From Burkholderiales bacterium (GTDB lineage: Bacteria > Pseudomonadota > Gammaproteobacteria > Burkholderiales > SG8-41), in assembly GCA_036262035.1 (NCBI GenBank), contig DATAJS010000003.1, positions 1-64,000 of the forward strand: 64,000 nucleotides of DNA, given 5' to 3'. The notes beneath the pieces were generated by a model. The model searched no databases. It saw nothing but the letters and a program-made list of their open reading frames with translations, and was not told where the DNA came from. Numbering within the stretch: the first letter of the stretch is position 1; each line of letters opens with the position of its first letter. Shown in pieces: positions 53,972-63,294 of the stretch. The position numbers and the translations under genes were made by a program.

Positions 53972-55654
53972 CTATTCGATCTTGATCGATGAGAGCGCGC
54001 GGCGCTGCGCTTCCTCGGCGTCGCCTTTGAGGCGCTTCGCGCGCGAGCTCGTCGGGTCTGCCCGCAGCGCGGAGTTCGCGTTGGCGATCGCGCAGTCGAA
54101 CTGCTTCGCGCGCAGACATTTCTCGGCGTCTTCGATCGCCGCGGCGGCGATCGCCGCGAGCTGATTGGTCTGTGGGGCCGGTGCGGGCGTCGGCTCGACC
54201 GGCGTGAGCGCGAGCGGCCGGGTCGCCGGCTGCGGGGGCGGCTCGACGCGCGCGGTCAGGGCGGCTTCTTTCTTCTTCGCGGCGCGCTCCGCTTTTTCCT
54301 TCGCGATGCGTTCCGCCTTCTCCCTGGCGGCCTGCTCGGCTTTCTCGGCGCGCGTCGGCGCAGGGGGCTTGGTCTCGACCGGTGCGGTCGCGACAGCCTT
54401 GTCCTCGGGCGGCGGGGCAGGCGTCGCCTCCACCGGCGGCGGAGGCGGCTCGGGTTCCTTCGCCGCCTGCACGGGTGGCGGCGTGGGCTCGACCGGCGCC
54501 GGCTTCACCGCAGGCGTTTCCTGCGCGACCGGCGGCGGCGTCGCAGGCGCAGGCGCGGTTTCGGACGCATGCTGGTTGTAGAAGAGCACGCCGGCGACGA
54601 CCGCCGCGACGACCGCCAGCGGCGCGCCGATCCAGATATGCCACGGCACGCGACGCCTGGGCGCAGCGGCAGCCGCGGGCGGAGACCGCGGGGTCGCGCG
54701 CCTTTCGGTGAAGGTCGTCGTAGGTGCAGGCGTGTCTCCGAGCAGCTCGCGGAACTCGGCGGCGGTCTGCGGCCGATGCTCGGGCCGCACCGCGAGCGCG
54801 CGGTCGATCGCGCGCAGCAATTCGGCGCTGTAGCGTCCGGCCGCCGCCTGCTCGAGCGGGACGTATTCGTCGACCACCGTGCGCGCGATCGACGGCGGCG
54901 GCGGCGAGCCCATGATCGCGAAGTGCGCGACGCCCGCGAGCGCGTAGACGTCGGTCCACGGTCCCTGCTTGAGTCCCGGGATCTCGGCGTACTGCTCGAT
55001 CGGCGCGTAACCGGGCTTCAGGATGACCGTGAACGCCTGTGTGCGATCGCTGATCACCTGCCGCGCGGCGCCGAAGTCGAGCAGCACCGGCTTGTTGCTC
55101 GCGAGCATGAGAATGTTGTCCGGCGCGACGTCGCGGTGGAAGCAGTTCGTGCCGTGCAGGACCTCGAGCGCTTCGAGCAACTGGCCGAGCAGCGTGCGCA
55201 GCCGCGTCTCGTCGGGCGAGCCGTCGCGCTGGACCATCTGCTTGAAGGTGAGGCCGTCGTAGAACGGCATCACCATGTAGGCGGTGCCGTTCGCTTCCCA
55301 GAAGCGGTAGACCTTGACCAGGGCCGGATGGTCGAATTGGGCGAGGAGGCGCGCTTCGTTGATGAAGCTCTTGAGTCCGAGGCGGAACGTTTCCTCGTGG
55401 CGGCTCGACGTCACGTTGACCGTCAGCCCCGCGCCGCGGTTCGCGAACGCCGACGGCAGGTATTCCTTCAGCGCGACGCGGCGGCCGAGCACCTCGTCCT
55501 GCGCGAGATAGACGATGCCGAAGCCGCCTTCGCCGATCAGACGCTGGACCTCGAACTCGAAAAGATGCGTGCCGACGGGCAGCGCATTCTCGTGCTCGTC
55601 TTTTCTCATGACGACGGTGCGGTCGTCGTCGTCCGGATTGTTCGGAGCGGACAT
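53972..55654 (-). CDS. Membrane-anchored Ser/Thr protein kinase
   Basis: PknB-type kinase of 560 residues. Kinase domain ~residues 28-300: RLIGEGGFGIVYLAQ (Gly loop), VALKEYLP (Lys), HRDVAPDNIL (catalytic Asp), LLDFGAAR, GYAPIEQYAE. One membrane helix (WIGAPLAVVAAVVAGVLFYN, ~340-360) follows a basic stretch. The outer part is Pro-rich, then a Lys/Glu/Ala helical coil (AEQAAREKAERIAKEKAERA) and a final region similar to a TPR pair (EDAEKCLRAKQFDCAIANAN). ATG 55654 is taken because the upstream frame has no kinase sequence. Partner: the glycine-zipper protein 8 bases downstream. Confidence 0.92.
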   Translation of the reverse strand: MSAPNNPDDDDRTVVMRKDEHENALPVGTHLFEFEVQRLIGEGGFGIVYLAQDEVLGRRVALKEYLPSAFANRGAGLTVNVTSSRHEETFRLGLKSFINEARLLAQFDHPALVKVYRFWEANGTAYMVMPFYDGLTFKQMVQRDGSPDETRLRTLLGQLLEALEVLHGTNCFHRDVAPDNILMLASNKPVLLDFGAARQVISDRTQAFTVILKPGYAPIEQYAEIPGLKQGPWTDVYALAGVAHFAIMGSPPPPSIARTVVDEYVPLEQAAAGRYSAELLRAIDRALAVRPEHRPQTAAEFRELLGDTPAPTTTFTERRATPRSPPAAAAAPRRRVPWHIWIGAPLAVVAAVVAGVLFYNQHASETAPAPATPPPVAQETPAVKPAPVEPTPPPVQAAKEPEPPPPPVEATPAPPPEDKAVATAPVETKPPAPTRAEKAEQAAREKAERIAKEKAERAAKKKEAALTARVEPPPQPATRPLALTPVEPTPAPAPQTNQLAAIAAAAIEDAEKCLRAKQFDCAIANANSALRADPTSSRAKRLKGDAEEAQRRALSSIKIE

Positions 55655-55763
55655 CGGTGCGATAGGCAGACGTAGACCTGCAATTCTGCGGCTACACGCG
55701 GTGTGAGTCCACTCCGGCTCGCTAGAATCGGAAGCTTTCAACTCACCGCACAAGGCCGATACG

Positions 55764-56657
55764 ATGCAAACCCGAGGCGCCCGATTCAAGGCACTGCTTC
55801 ACGCCCCCGAGATCCTGATCATGCCGGGCGTGTATGACGGATACACCGCGCGGCTCGCCCAGGCTTCCGGTTTCGAGGCCGCATCGATCTCCGGCGCCGG
55901 CGTATCGGAGAGCCGGCTCGGCTGGGTCGACCGCGGCATCATGGGTTTCGAGGAAAATCTCGCGAACGCGCGGCGGCTCGCCGACTGTACCGACCTGCTG
56001 CTGCGCGTCGACGCCGACACCGGCTACGGCAACGCGCTCACGTTGCACTTCGTGGTGCGCGCTTTCGAGAAGGCGGGCATGGCGGCGATGATGTTCGAGG
56101 ACCAGGTGTGGCCCAAGCGCTGCGGCCACATGCAAGGCAAGGCGTGCATCTCGGCCGAGGAGATGGTGCAGAGAGTCAAATCGGCGGCGGATGCGAAGCG
56201 CGATCCCGATTTCGTCATCGTCGCGCGCACCGACTCGGCGGGCACGCACGACGTCGACGAGGCGATCCGGCGCCTGAACCTCTATGCCGAGGCCGGCGCC
56301 GACGCGCTGTATGCCGACGCGCTGCTGTCGAAAGAGGACATCGCCAAGGTCGCGAAGAACGTCCGCAAGCCGCTCATCGTCAACATGGGCCTCGGCATGC
56401 GCTCGCGCGGCACCACCCCGCTCATGACGCCGAAGGAATTGCAGGACGTCGGCGTCGCGGCGGTCGCGTATCCGCGCATGCTGTCGACGGCCGCGCTCAA
56501 AGGCATGATGAACGCGATGGCGGTGTTCAAGGACGAAGTGGTGAAGAACGAGCGCGTGGTCGATCGGCCCGACCTCCTCGCGTCGTTCGAGGAGCTCAAC
56601 AACCTGATGGGGATGAAGCAAGTGGACGAGCTGGAGCGTAAATATGTCGGCGGTTGA
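55764..56657 (+). CDS. Isocitrate lyase/PEP mutase family enzyme
   Basis: TIM-barrel lyase of 297 residues similar to methylisocitrate lyase (PrpB) and carboxy-PEP mutases. Visible marks: PGVYDGYTARLAQASGFEAASISGAGVS, VDADTGYGN (metal-binding acids), FEDQVWPKRCGHMQGK with the catalytic KRCGH motif, and RTDS. The intact KRCGH supports C-C lyase activity on a 2-alkylmalate- or isocitrate-type substrate. Its stop overlaps the start of the first of two Bug genes (14-base overlap), so the operon is lyase-Bug-Bug. It is divergent from the Ser/Thr kinase gene. Confidence 0.92.
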   Translation: MQTRGARFKALLHAPEILIMPGVYDGYTARLAQASGFEAASISGAGVSESRLGWVDRGIMGFEENLANARRLADCTDLLLRVDADTGYGNALTLHFVVRAFEKAGMAAMMFEDQVWPKRCGHMQGKACISAEEMVQRVKSAADAKRDPDFVIVARTDSAGTHDVDEAIRRLNLYAEAGADALYADALLSKEDIAKVAKNVRKPLIVNMGLGMRSRGTTPLMTPKELQDVGVAAVAYPRMLSTAALKGMMNAMAVFKDEVVKNERVVDRPDLLASFEELNNLMGMKQVDELERKYVGG

Positions 56658-57603
56658 GATGCGCGCGTTGACCCTGATGCTGCTGTCGCTTGCCGCAGGC
56701 GTTGCGCATGCCGACGACTATCCTTCCAAACCGATACGCCTGCTGACCGCCGGCGCCGGGGGCGGCAGCGACCTGACCGCGCGCGTCATCGCCGACGGGC
56801 TCTCGACGCGCATGAAGGAGTCGGTGATCGTCGATTCGCGCATCGGCGGCCCGGTGATCGCGGACATCGGCGCGAAAGCGGCGCCCGACGGCTACACGGT
56901 GATCGTCTACAGCGCGGCGCTGTGGCTGCTGCCGCTCATGCAGGAGAAGCCGAGCTACGACGTGTTCAAGGCGTTCGCGCCCATCACGCTCATCGGCGGA
57001 TCGCCGATGGTGCTGGTGGTCAATACCTCGGTGCCGGCGAAATCGGTGCACGAGCTCGTCGCGCTCGCCAGATCGAAGCCGCGCGGGCTCAACTACGCGA
57101 GCGGTCCCGTCGGCGCGACGCCGCACATCGCGGGCGAGCTCTTCAAGATGCTGGCGGGTGTGAACATCGTGCACGTGCCGTATCGCAGCGTCGGCGCGGG
57201 GCTGACCGACGTCATGGGCGGGCGCGTGCAGATGATGTTCCCCGTGGCCGGGACGGCGATGCCGCTGATCAAGGCGGGCAAGCTGCGGGGCCTGGGCGTC
57301 GGCAGCCTTCAGCCGTCGCCGCTCGCGCCCGGCCTCGCGCCCATCTCCGAGAGCGGGCTGCCGGGTTTCGAATCGGTCGCGACCTTCGCCATGTTCGCGC
57401 CGGCAAAGACGCCCGCCGCCATCGTCAAGCGCCTCAACGACGAGGCCGTGAAGACCGCGACCTCACCCGAAGTGAAAGAGCGGCTGCTCTCGGCCGGGAT
57501 CGAAGTGATCGCGAGCTCGCCCGAGGGTCTGGTCAAGCAGATCCGGCGCGACTTCGACGTGCAGGGCAAAGTGATCCGCAGCGCGAAGATAAGACTGGAC
57601 TGA
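56644..57603 (+). CDS. Bug/TctC-family solute receptor (first of second tandem pair)
   Basis: Receptor of 319 residues. Start ATG 56644 (GGAG 7 bases upstream) overlaps the lyase gene; ATG 56659 would remove 5 residues. Signal peptide to about AHA, cut before DDYPSKP. The loops are unusual: LLTAGAGGGSDLTAR, RMKESVIVDSRIGGPVIADIG (Ser-Arg for Asn-Arg), YRSVGAGLTDVMGG in place of YKGxGP. The ligand therefore probably differs from those of the standard copies. A second receptor follows 2 bases later. Confidence 0.9.
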   Translation: MSAVEMRALTLMLLSLAAGVAHADDYPSKPIRLLTAGAGGGSDLTARVIADGLSTRMKESVIVDSRIGGPVIADIGAKAAPDGYTVIVYSAALWLLPLMQEKPSYDVFKAFAPITLIGGSPMVLVVNTSVPAKSVHELVALARSKPRGLNYASGPVGATPHIAGELFKMLAGVNIVHVPYRSVGAGLTDVMGGRVQMMFPVAGTAMPLIKAGKLRGLGVGSLQPSPLAPGLAPISESGLPGFESVATFAMFAPAKTPAAIVKRLNDEAVKTATSPEVKERLLSAGIEVIASSPEGLVKQIRRDFDVQGKVIRSAKIRLD

Positions 57604-57605
57604 AG

Positions 57606-58562
57606 ATGGCTCATCGATACCTGATTCTCGCGGCGCTCGCCGCGAGCGTTGCGAATGCCGCGGAAACGTTCCCGAGCAAGCCGGTGCGCATCATCGTGCC
57701 CGCCGCGCCCGGCGGCACCACTGACATCGCCGCGCGCATGCTCGGAGAGAAGATGGGCCCGGAGCTCGGCCAGCCGGTCATCGTCGAGAACCGCGCGGGC
57801 GCCGCCGGCATCGTCGGTGTGCAGGCATTCCTCGCCGCGCCGTCCGACGGACACACGGTCCTGATGGGCAACATCGGCCCCAACGCGATCAACTACGCGC
57901 TCTACAAGAGCCTGCCGTACAAGCCCGAGGACATGATCCCGATCACCAGCGTGATCTCGAATCCGAACGTGCTCGTGGTGAATCCGAGCGTGCCGGCGAA
58001 AAGCGTCAAGGAGCTGGTTGCGCTCGCCAAGGCGAATCCGGGGAAGCTCAGCTTCGCGTCATCGGGCCGCGGCCAGTCGGTGCACATGTCGGGCGAGCTG
58101 TTCAAGCTGCGCACCGGCATCGACCTCGTGCACGTGCCTTACAAAGGGACCGGCCCTGCGCTGATCGACGTGGTGGCCGGACAGGTCTACATGATCTTCA
58201 GCAGCCTGCCGAGCACGATGGGCTACATCAGGGGCGGGCGGCTGCGTCCGCTCGCCGTCACCAGCCTCAAGCGCACGCCGGAGCTTCCGAGCGTGCCGAC
58301 GATGCAGGAGTCGGGCTATCGCGATTTCGAAGTGACGGGATGGTTCGGTCTGTTCGCTTCGGCAAAGACGCCTTCCGCGGCGATCGACCGGATCTACGGC
58401 GCGGCGAAGGCAGTGCTCGCGCAGCAGGATATCCGGTCGAAATTCGCGGAGCTCGGCGGCGCCGCGGGGGGCGAGCCGCCGGAGCAGTTCCGCAAATACG
58501 TGATCGCCGAAAAACAGAAGTGGGCGGAGGTCGCTGCCGCGGCGAGGATCCAGCCCGAATAG
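57606..58562 (+). CDS. Bug/TctC-family solute receptor (second of second tandem pair)
   Basis: Receptor of 318 residues; short signal peptide MAHRYLILAALAASVANA, cut before AETFPSKPVRIIVPAAPGG. Motifs: GQPVIVENRAGAAGIVG, PSDGHTVLMG (His for Tyr), VPYKGTGPALIDVVAGQVYMIF. It starts 2 bases after the upstream receptor and closes the lyase-Bug-Bug operon. In sequence it is nearer to the standard Bug pattern than its neighbour, so the pair does not look like a simple recent duplication. Confidence 0.92.
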   Translation: MAHRYLILAALAASVANAAETFPSKPVRIIVPAAPGGTTDIAARMLGEKMGPELGQPVIVENRAGAAGIVGVQAFLAAPSDGHTVLMGNIGPNAINYALYKSLPYKPEDMIPITSVISNPNVLVVNPSVPAKSVKELVALAKANPGKLSFASSGRGQSVHMSGELFKLRTGIDLVHVPYKGTGPALIDVVAGQVYMIFSSLPSTMGYIRGGRLRPLAVTSLKRTPELPSVPTMQESGYRDFEVTGWFGLFASAKTPSAAIDRIYGAAKAVLAQQDIRSKFAELGGAAGGEPPEQFRKYVIAEKQKWAEVAAAARIQPE

Positions 58563-58615
58563 AAATCCAGGTGAGGGTCACATTTCGCCGCAATTCGACT
58601 CCGGGCCCAATTAAT
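58563..58615. repeat. Degenerate family R element ('GAGTC' variant)
   Basis: AAATCCAGGTGAGGGTCACA and, inverted, CGACTCCGGGCCCAATTAAT fill the gap between two convergent Bug genes. Several arm mismatches remain, so it is an older copy of the element at 28150-28201. Confidence 0.6.
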
Positions 58616-58618
58616 TTT

Positions 58619-59596
58619 CTACTGTTTCGGAATCTTTGCGTCCTTGATCACCTTCGCCCAGCGCGCGGCCTCCGAACGTATGAACTGATCGAACTCCTCG
58701 CGAGTCGTCGGCGAAGGGGGTATCACGAGGTCCGTCAGGCGCTGCTCGACATCGGGCATGCGCAACACCGAAACGACATCGTCGTGAATCTTGTCCAGCA
58801 GGGCCGTGGGTACGCCAGCGGGAGCGCAGACGCCGTACCAGGAGTTGACCTCGTAGCCCGGCACCCCCGATTCCTGCACCGTCGGCACATCCGGCAGCAG
58901 CGGCTGACGTTTCGCGCTGGTAACCGCCAGCGGACGCAGCCGGCCGGCTTTCACCGGCTCGACGAGAAACGGAAAGTTGGTGATGTTGATCGGAAGCTGG
59001 CCGGCGATGACATCGCCGGTCCCCTGCGCCGCATTCTTGTACGGAATGTGCACGATGTTGAAGTTCATCAGCAGCTTGAGCCATTCCATGGACAGGTGAG
59101 GCGAAGTGCCGACGGTGCCGGCAGCGTAACTCAGCTTGCCGGGGTTGGCCCTCGCGCGCGCCACGAGGTCCTTGAGCGACCTGAAAGGTGTCGACGGGTG
59201 CACCGTGATCATGTTCGGCGTCATGCCGATCCGCGTGATTGGCGCGAAATCCTTGTGCTCGTATGGCACCTTTTCGAACATCGACAGCGAGATCGCGTTG
59301 GGCGCGATGTTGCAATGGAGAAGCGTGTAGCCGTCGGGAGGCGCCTTCGCCGCAAACGCCGCGCCGATCGAGCCGGAAGCGCCGGCACGGTTATCCACGA
59401 TGACCTGCTGACCCCAGATCCGCGTCAGTTTGTCGGTAATCAGACGACCGACGATATCGTTGCCGGTGCCGGCGGGAAACGGGATGACGTAGCGGACGGG
59501 TTTGACGGGCCAGTTTTGCGCTGAAGCCGTCGCCGGCAACAGCAGCAGCACCGTTACAACGCACAACAGGCGACCTGTTTCGAGCACTACGCGCAT
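58619..59596 (-). CDS. Bug/TctC-family solute receptor
   Basis: Receptor of 325 residues. Signal peptide MRVVLETGRLLCVVTVLLLL, then PATASA, cut before QNWPVKPVRYVIPFPAGTGND (Thr and Asn in the first loop). Other motifs: [46 protein letters not shown] 59596 is preceded by GGAGG with 5 bases between. Codon use looks less GC-biased than its neighbours in places, perhaps a later arrival. Divergent from the TctC-like gene at 59708. Confidence 0.92.
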   Translation of the reverse strand: MRVVLETGRLLCVVTVLLLLPATASAQNWPVKPVRYVIPFPAGTGNDIVGRLITDKLTRIWGQQVIVDNRAGASGSIGAAFAAKAPPDGYTLLHCNIAPNAISLSMFEKVPYEHKDFAPITRIGMTPNMITVHPSTPFRSLKDLVARARANPGKLSYAAGTVGTSPHLSMEWLKLLMNFNIVHIPYKNAAQGTGDVIAGQLPINITNFPFLVEPVKAGRLRPLAVTSAKRQPLLPDVPTVQESGVPGYEVNSWYGVCAPAGVPTALLDKIHDDVVSVLRMPDVEQRLTDLVIPPSPTTREEFDQFIRSEAARWAKVIKDAKIPKQ

Positions 59597-59707
59597 CGTT
59601 TCCTCCAGATTGGCGACGACGGGGCTTCGGCGGACAGGCTTATATGTGCTTTGAAACACAGTATGCTCCTCCCCGTCGAAAATGCGCTACATGCGAGGGA
59701 GGATTAA

Positions 59708-60691
59708 TTGAGGTCTGCATTGAAAAAGCTTGCGTTCGTTCTGTTTCTCGGATTCGCATGCGGGGCACATGCTGCCACCAACGCCTGGAAACCCGAGCGT
59801 ACGGTCGAGTTCATCGTCGCCACCGCGCCGGGCAGCGGCGTCGACTCGACCGCGCGCACGATCCAGAACATCCTGCAGTCGGAGAAGCTCGTGCCGGTGC
59901 CGATCGTCGTGGTGAACAAGCCGGGCGGCGGCGCGACGGTGGCGATGCAGTATCTCGCCCAGCACGACCGCGACGGCCACAAGCTGCTGATACAGACGTC
60001 GACCGGCCTGCTGACCTACGCGGCGGGCACGATGCCGCTCAACTACTTCGAGTTCACCCCGCTTGCGAGCCTGATCAGCGAGCCCATCATCGCGCTGGTG
60101 CGCACCGAATCGCCGCTGAAGAGCGGCGCCGACTTCATCTCGCGGCTCAAAGCCGACGCGGCGGGCGTGAACGTCGCGCTCGCGACCGCGCGCGGCAACG
60201 CCTTCCACATCGCCGCGGCGCAGGTCGCGAAGAGCGTGGGTGTCGATCCGAAGAAGCTCCTTGTCGTCACCTATACGTCGTCGGGGCAGGCGGTGAATGC
60301 GGCGCTCGGCACTCATGTCGACACCGTCTGGGCGACGGCGGGCAACGTGCGCGGCCTGGTGGAAGCCGGGAAGCTCCGGGTGATCGGCGTGTCGGCGGAC
60401 AAGCGCCTGGGCGGCGCTTTCGCGAACGGACCGACGTGGAAAGAGCAGGGGGCGCATTCGGTCGTCGATCTGTGGCGCGGCGTGCTCGGCGCGCGCAAGC
60501 TCGGCCCGGCCGAGGTCGCTTACTGGGAAGACGTGTTCGCGCGCATGGTCAAGACCAGGGCGTGGCGCGAGAGCCTCGAGAAGAACCTCTGGGTGGATGC
60601 GTACGCGGACAGCGCCGCGACGCTGGCGCAGCACAAGAAGGAGTACGAGGCGATGAAAGCGGCGCTGAGCGAGATCGATATCGCGAAATAA
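59708..60691 (+). CDS. Divergent TctC-like solute receptor
   Basis: Receptor-like protein of 327 residues. Start TTG 59708 has GGGAGG (59697-59702) 5 bases upstream; a second TTG lies at 59720. Signal peptide RSALKKLAFVLFLGFACGAHA. It keeps only part of the family pattern: ERTVEFIVATAPGSGVDSTAR, VPIVVVNKPGGGATVAMQYL. The rest (LARTARGNAF-like lobe 2) is unlike the standard Bug copies, and resembles the receptor at 17159-18130 in its SGxD loop. Ligand unknown. A family R variant follows its stop. Confidence 0.85.
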   Translation: MRSALKKLAFVLFLGFACGAHAATNAWKPERTVEFIVATAPGSGVDSTARTIQNILQSEKLVPVPIVVVNKPGGGATVAMQYLAQHDRDGHKLLIQTSTGLLTYAAGTMPLNYFEFTPLASLISEPIIALVRTESPLKSGADFISRLKADAAGVNVALATARGNAFHIAAAQVAKSVGVDPKKLLVVTYTSSGQAVNAALGTHVDTVWATAGNVRGLVEAGKLRVIGVSADKRLGGAFANGPTWKEQGAHSVVDLWRGVLGARKLGPAEVAYWEDVFARMVKTRAWRESLEKNLWVDAYADSAATLAQHKKEYEAMKAALSEIDIAK

Positions 60692-60693
60692 AC

Positions 60694-60727
60694 CAGGGTC
60701 CGACCCCGGAGCACCGGCGTCGGACCC
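60694..60727. repeat. Family R variant (GGGTCCGAC arms)
   Basis: AGGGTCCGACCCCGG ... CGTCGGACCC: the arms carry compensating changes (TCCGA/TCGGA where other copies have TCAGA/TCTGA), so the hairpin is preserved. It lies between convergent gene ends. Confidence 0.7.
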
Positions 60728-60730
60728 CGA

Positions 60731-61141
60731 TTACGGTTTGACGGCTGTGACCGGGCGCTTCTCCTTCAACCACGCCCGGATGCCGTCTTTCGCGTTGTAC
60801 ACCGTCGTGTAGCCGGCTTTCTGCGACAGGAAGCGGCTCACTTCCTTGGTGCGGTTGCCGCTGCGGCAGATCACGATGACCGGTTCGCCCGGTCTGGCGA
60901 TCGCGTTCAGGCGCGAGACGAAACCCGCTGCGTCGTAGTTGCCTTTCTCGTCGAAGAACATGAGCGGATGGCTGCCCGGGACGACGCCGGTCTCCTTCCA
61001 TTCGCCGGGCGTGCGGATGTCGACCACCGGGACGCCCGCCGCCTGCAGGCGTGCGAGCTCCGCGGTGTCGATGTCCGTCACGCTGGCGCGCGCCGCCAGC
61101 GGCAGCAGCAGCAGACACAGCGTCGCGAGCAGCTTGCTCAT
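60731..61141 (-). CDS. Periplasmic single-domain rhodanese
   Basis: Exported rhodanese of 136 residues: signal peptide MSKLLATLCLLLLPLAARA, then one rhodanese domain with the active-site Cys in VICRSGNRTKE and an upstream PVVDIRTPGEWKETG. Such proteins transfer sulfur or handle thiols in the periplasm. ATG 61141 overlaps the stop of the preceding Bug gene (ATGA), so they are coupled. The pairing of a Bug receptor with a sulfur-transferase is unlike the other modules here. Confidence 0.92.
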   Translation of the reverse strand: MSKLLATLCLLLLPLAARASVTDIDTAELARLQAAGVPVVDIRTPGEWKETGVVPGSHPLMFFDEKGNYDAAGFVSRLNAIARPGEPVIVICRSGNRTKEVSRFLSQKAGYTTVYNAKDGIRAWLKEKRPVTAVKP

Positions 61142-62103
61142 TCGCCCTTGATGCCCGTCGCCTTGATCACCTTCGCCCACATCGCTCCCTCGTCGCGCAG
61201 CAGGCCCTGCGTCTCGGTCGGCGTCGTGAACGCGACTTCGGATCCGCTCGCGACCACGAGATCGTGCACTTCCTTCTGCTTCATCACCTTCACGGTCTCG
61301 TCGTAGAGCCGCTTGACGACCGGCGCCGGTGTCTTCGCCGGTGTGAGCAGGCCGACCCAGCCTTCGATGGCATAGCCCGGCACGCCCGACTCGGCGATCG
61401 TGGGCAGGTCGGGCAGCACGGTCGAGCGCTTGCCCGCGGTGATCGCGATCGCCTTGAGCTTGCCCGACTTCACGTGCGGTATCGCCGACGGCGCGGTCGC
61501 GAACGAGACCTGCGTCTCGTTGCCGATGACGCTCACGATCGCCGGACCGCCGCCTTTGTACGACACGCTGGTCATGTCGGTGTGGGTCATGATCTTGAAC
61601 TGCTCGACCGCCAGATGGTTGCTCGTGCCCACGCCCGGGTGCGCGTAGCTCGTCTTGCCGGCCTTCGCGAGCGCGATCAGCTCCTTGATGTTGCTCACCT
61701 TGACCGTCGGGTTGATCACCACGACGTGCGTGTACTTGATGAACTGCGTGATGCCGATGAGATCGCGCGCCGGCACATACGGCAGCCGCGGATAAAGGCT
61801 CGGGCTGACGGTGATGGGTCCTTCGGAGGTGGCGAGCAGCGTATAGCCGTCGGGCGCCGCCTTGGCGGCGATGTCGGTGCCGATGTTCCCGCCGGCGCCG
61901 CCGCGATTGTCGATGACGACGGTCTGCTTCAGCAGCGGCGGCAGGTTTTGCGACAGGATGCGCGCGCCGAAATCCGAAGACCCGCCGGGCGGGAAAGGAC
62001 AGACGATGCGTATCGGACGTTCCGGATAACCCTGGGCGGCCGCGGCTCCGATGCCGGCGGCGACTGCGGAAACGCTCAGGACGATGCTGGCGGATCTTCT
62101 CAT
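61138..62103 (-). CDS. Bug/TctC-family solute receptor
   Basis: Receptor of 321 residues from ATG 62103 (GGAGGAG 8 bases upstream). Signal peptide MRRSASIVLSVSAVAAGIGAA, cut before QGYPERPIRIVCPFPPGGSSD. A Cys sits in the first strand (IVCPF). Other motifs: LKQTVVIDNRGGAGGNIG, APDGYTLL, VSYKGGGPAIVSVIGNETQVSF. It is followed by and coupled to the rhodanese gene. Confidence 0.92.
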   Translation of the reverse strand: MRRSASIVLSVSAVAAGIGAAAAQGYPERPIRIVCPFPPGGSSDFGARILSQNLPPLLKQTVVIDNRGGAGGNIGTDIAAKAAPDGYTLLATSEGPITVSPSLYPRLPYVPARDLIGITQFIKYTHVVVINPTVKVSNIKELIALAKAGKTSYAHPGVGTSNHLAVEQFKIMTHTDMTSVSYKGGGPAIVSVIGNETQVSFATAPSAIPHVKSGKLKAIAITAGKRSTVLPDLPTIAESGVPGYAIEGWVGLLTPAKTPAPVVKRLYDETVKVMKQKEVHDLVVASGSEVAFTTPTETQGLLRDEGAMWAKVIKATGIKGE

Positions 62104-62222
62104 CAGTGGGCTCCTCCTCTGGCGGCAGCGCCGGGACGGCACTCGCCGTTGAGCGAGAGTCTACGCGAGGCCGGCCCGCCCAACGAGCGCTTCGCGTAAA
62201 CTCGGCCGCGAGGAGGACGCTC

Positions 62223-63284
62223 GTGAGCAAGAGCTTCGTATACGTATCGAACGCCGAAGACGGCGAGATTTCCTGCTACACGCTGAACGAGGGCGGCGCG
62301 CTCGAGCCGGGTCCCCGCGTGAAGGCGGACAAGGGCGTGATGCCGATGGGCATCAGTCCCGACCGGCGCTACCTGGTCGCTGCGGTCCGCGGCGAGACGT
62401 CGCAGGCATACACCTACAGCATCGACCGCACGACCGGCGCGTTGAGGCACATCGGAACGGCCCCGCTCGCGGCGAACTGCCCGTACATCTTCTTCGATCG
62501 CAACGGCCGCTTCCTGCTGGGCGCGTCGTACAGCCAGAACCGCGTGGTCGTGCATCGCGTGAACGACGACGGCACGATCGGCGAGACGGTGCAGGCGATC
62601 CCGACCGCGCGCAACGCGCACGCGATCCGCACCGACGAGACCAACCGCTACGCGTTCGTGCCGCACCTGGGCACCGACCAGGTGTTCCAGTTCCTCTTCG
62701 ACGAGACGAGCGGCCGGCTCGCCGCGAACACGCCGCCGCTCCTGCAGATGGCGCAGGGCAGCGGTCCGCGCCATCTCGTCACCTCGCCCGACAATCGCTT
62801 CGTCTACGTGCTCGCCGAGCTCACCGCCACGGTCACGACGTGTGCGCTCGACGGCGAGACCGGGTTGCTCACCGAAGTGTCGTCGGCGTCGGCCCTGCCG
62901 CCGGGCAGTACCTTCGTGCCGGGCGCGCCGCGCGGCCCGAGCGCGCCGGCGCGCGACGTCTCCAACGACATCTGGGCGTCCGACCTCCACATCACGCCCG
63001 ATTCGAAGTTTCTTTATGCGGCCGAGCGCACCGGCAGCACGATCGCGACCTTCGGCGTCGATTCCGCGAGCGGCGCGCTCACGCCCAAAGGCGTGACCGA
63101 AACCGAGAAGCAGCCGCGCGGTTTCCGCATCGATGCGAGCGGACGCACTATGGTCGTGTCGGGCGAGCAGTCCGAGATGCTGTCGTCGTACGCGATCGCG
63201 CCCGGGAGCGGTGCGTTGAGCCTCGTCGGCCGCTATCCGACCGGACGCGGCGCGAACTGGGTGGAGATCGTGAGCTTCGAGTGA
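62223..63284 (+). CDS. Lactonase family beta-propeller protein (YbhE-like)
   Basis: Cytoplasmic protein of 353 residues with a seven-bladed propeller like 6-phosphogluconolactonase YbhE/3-carboxymuconate cyclase. Recurring blade patterns: FVYVSNAEDGEISCYTL, DRRYLVAAV, NGRFLLGASY, NRFVYVLAEL, SKFLYAAERTGSTIATF. The family HxxPHLG segment appears as YAFVPHLGTDQV. GTG 62223 has GAGGAGG 7 bases upstream. No signal peptide. Divergent from the Bug gene and followed 10 bases later by a small lipoprotein gene. Confidence 0.88.
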   Translation: MSKSFVYVSNAEDGEISCYTLNEGGALEPGPRVKADKGVMPMGISPDRRYLVAAVRGETSQAYTYSIDRTTGALRHIGTAPLAANCPYIFFDRNGRFLLGASYSQNRVVVHRVNDDGTIGETVQAIPTARNAHAIRTDETNRYAFVPHLGTDQVFQFLFDETSGRLAANTPPLLQMAQGSGPRHLVTSPDNRFVYVLAELTATVTTCALDGETGLLTEVSSASALPPGSTFVPGAPRGPSAPARDVSNDIWASDLHITPDSKFLYAAERTGSTIATFGVDSASGALTPKGVTETEKQPRGFRIDASGRTMVVSGEQSEMLSSYAIAPGSGALSLVGRYPTGRGANWVEIVSFE

Positions 63285-63294
63285 GGAGGCAGCC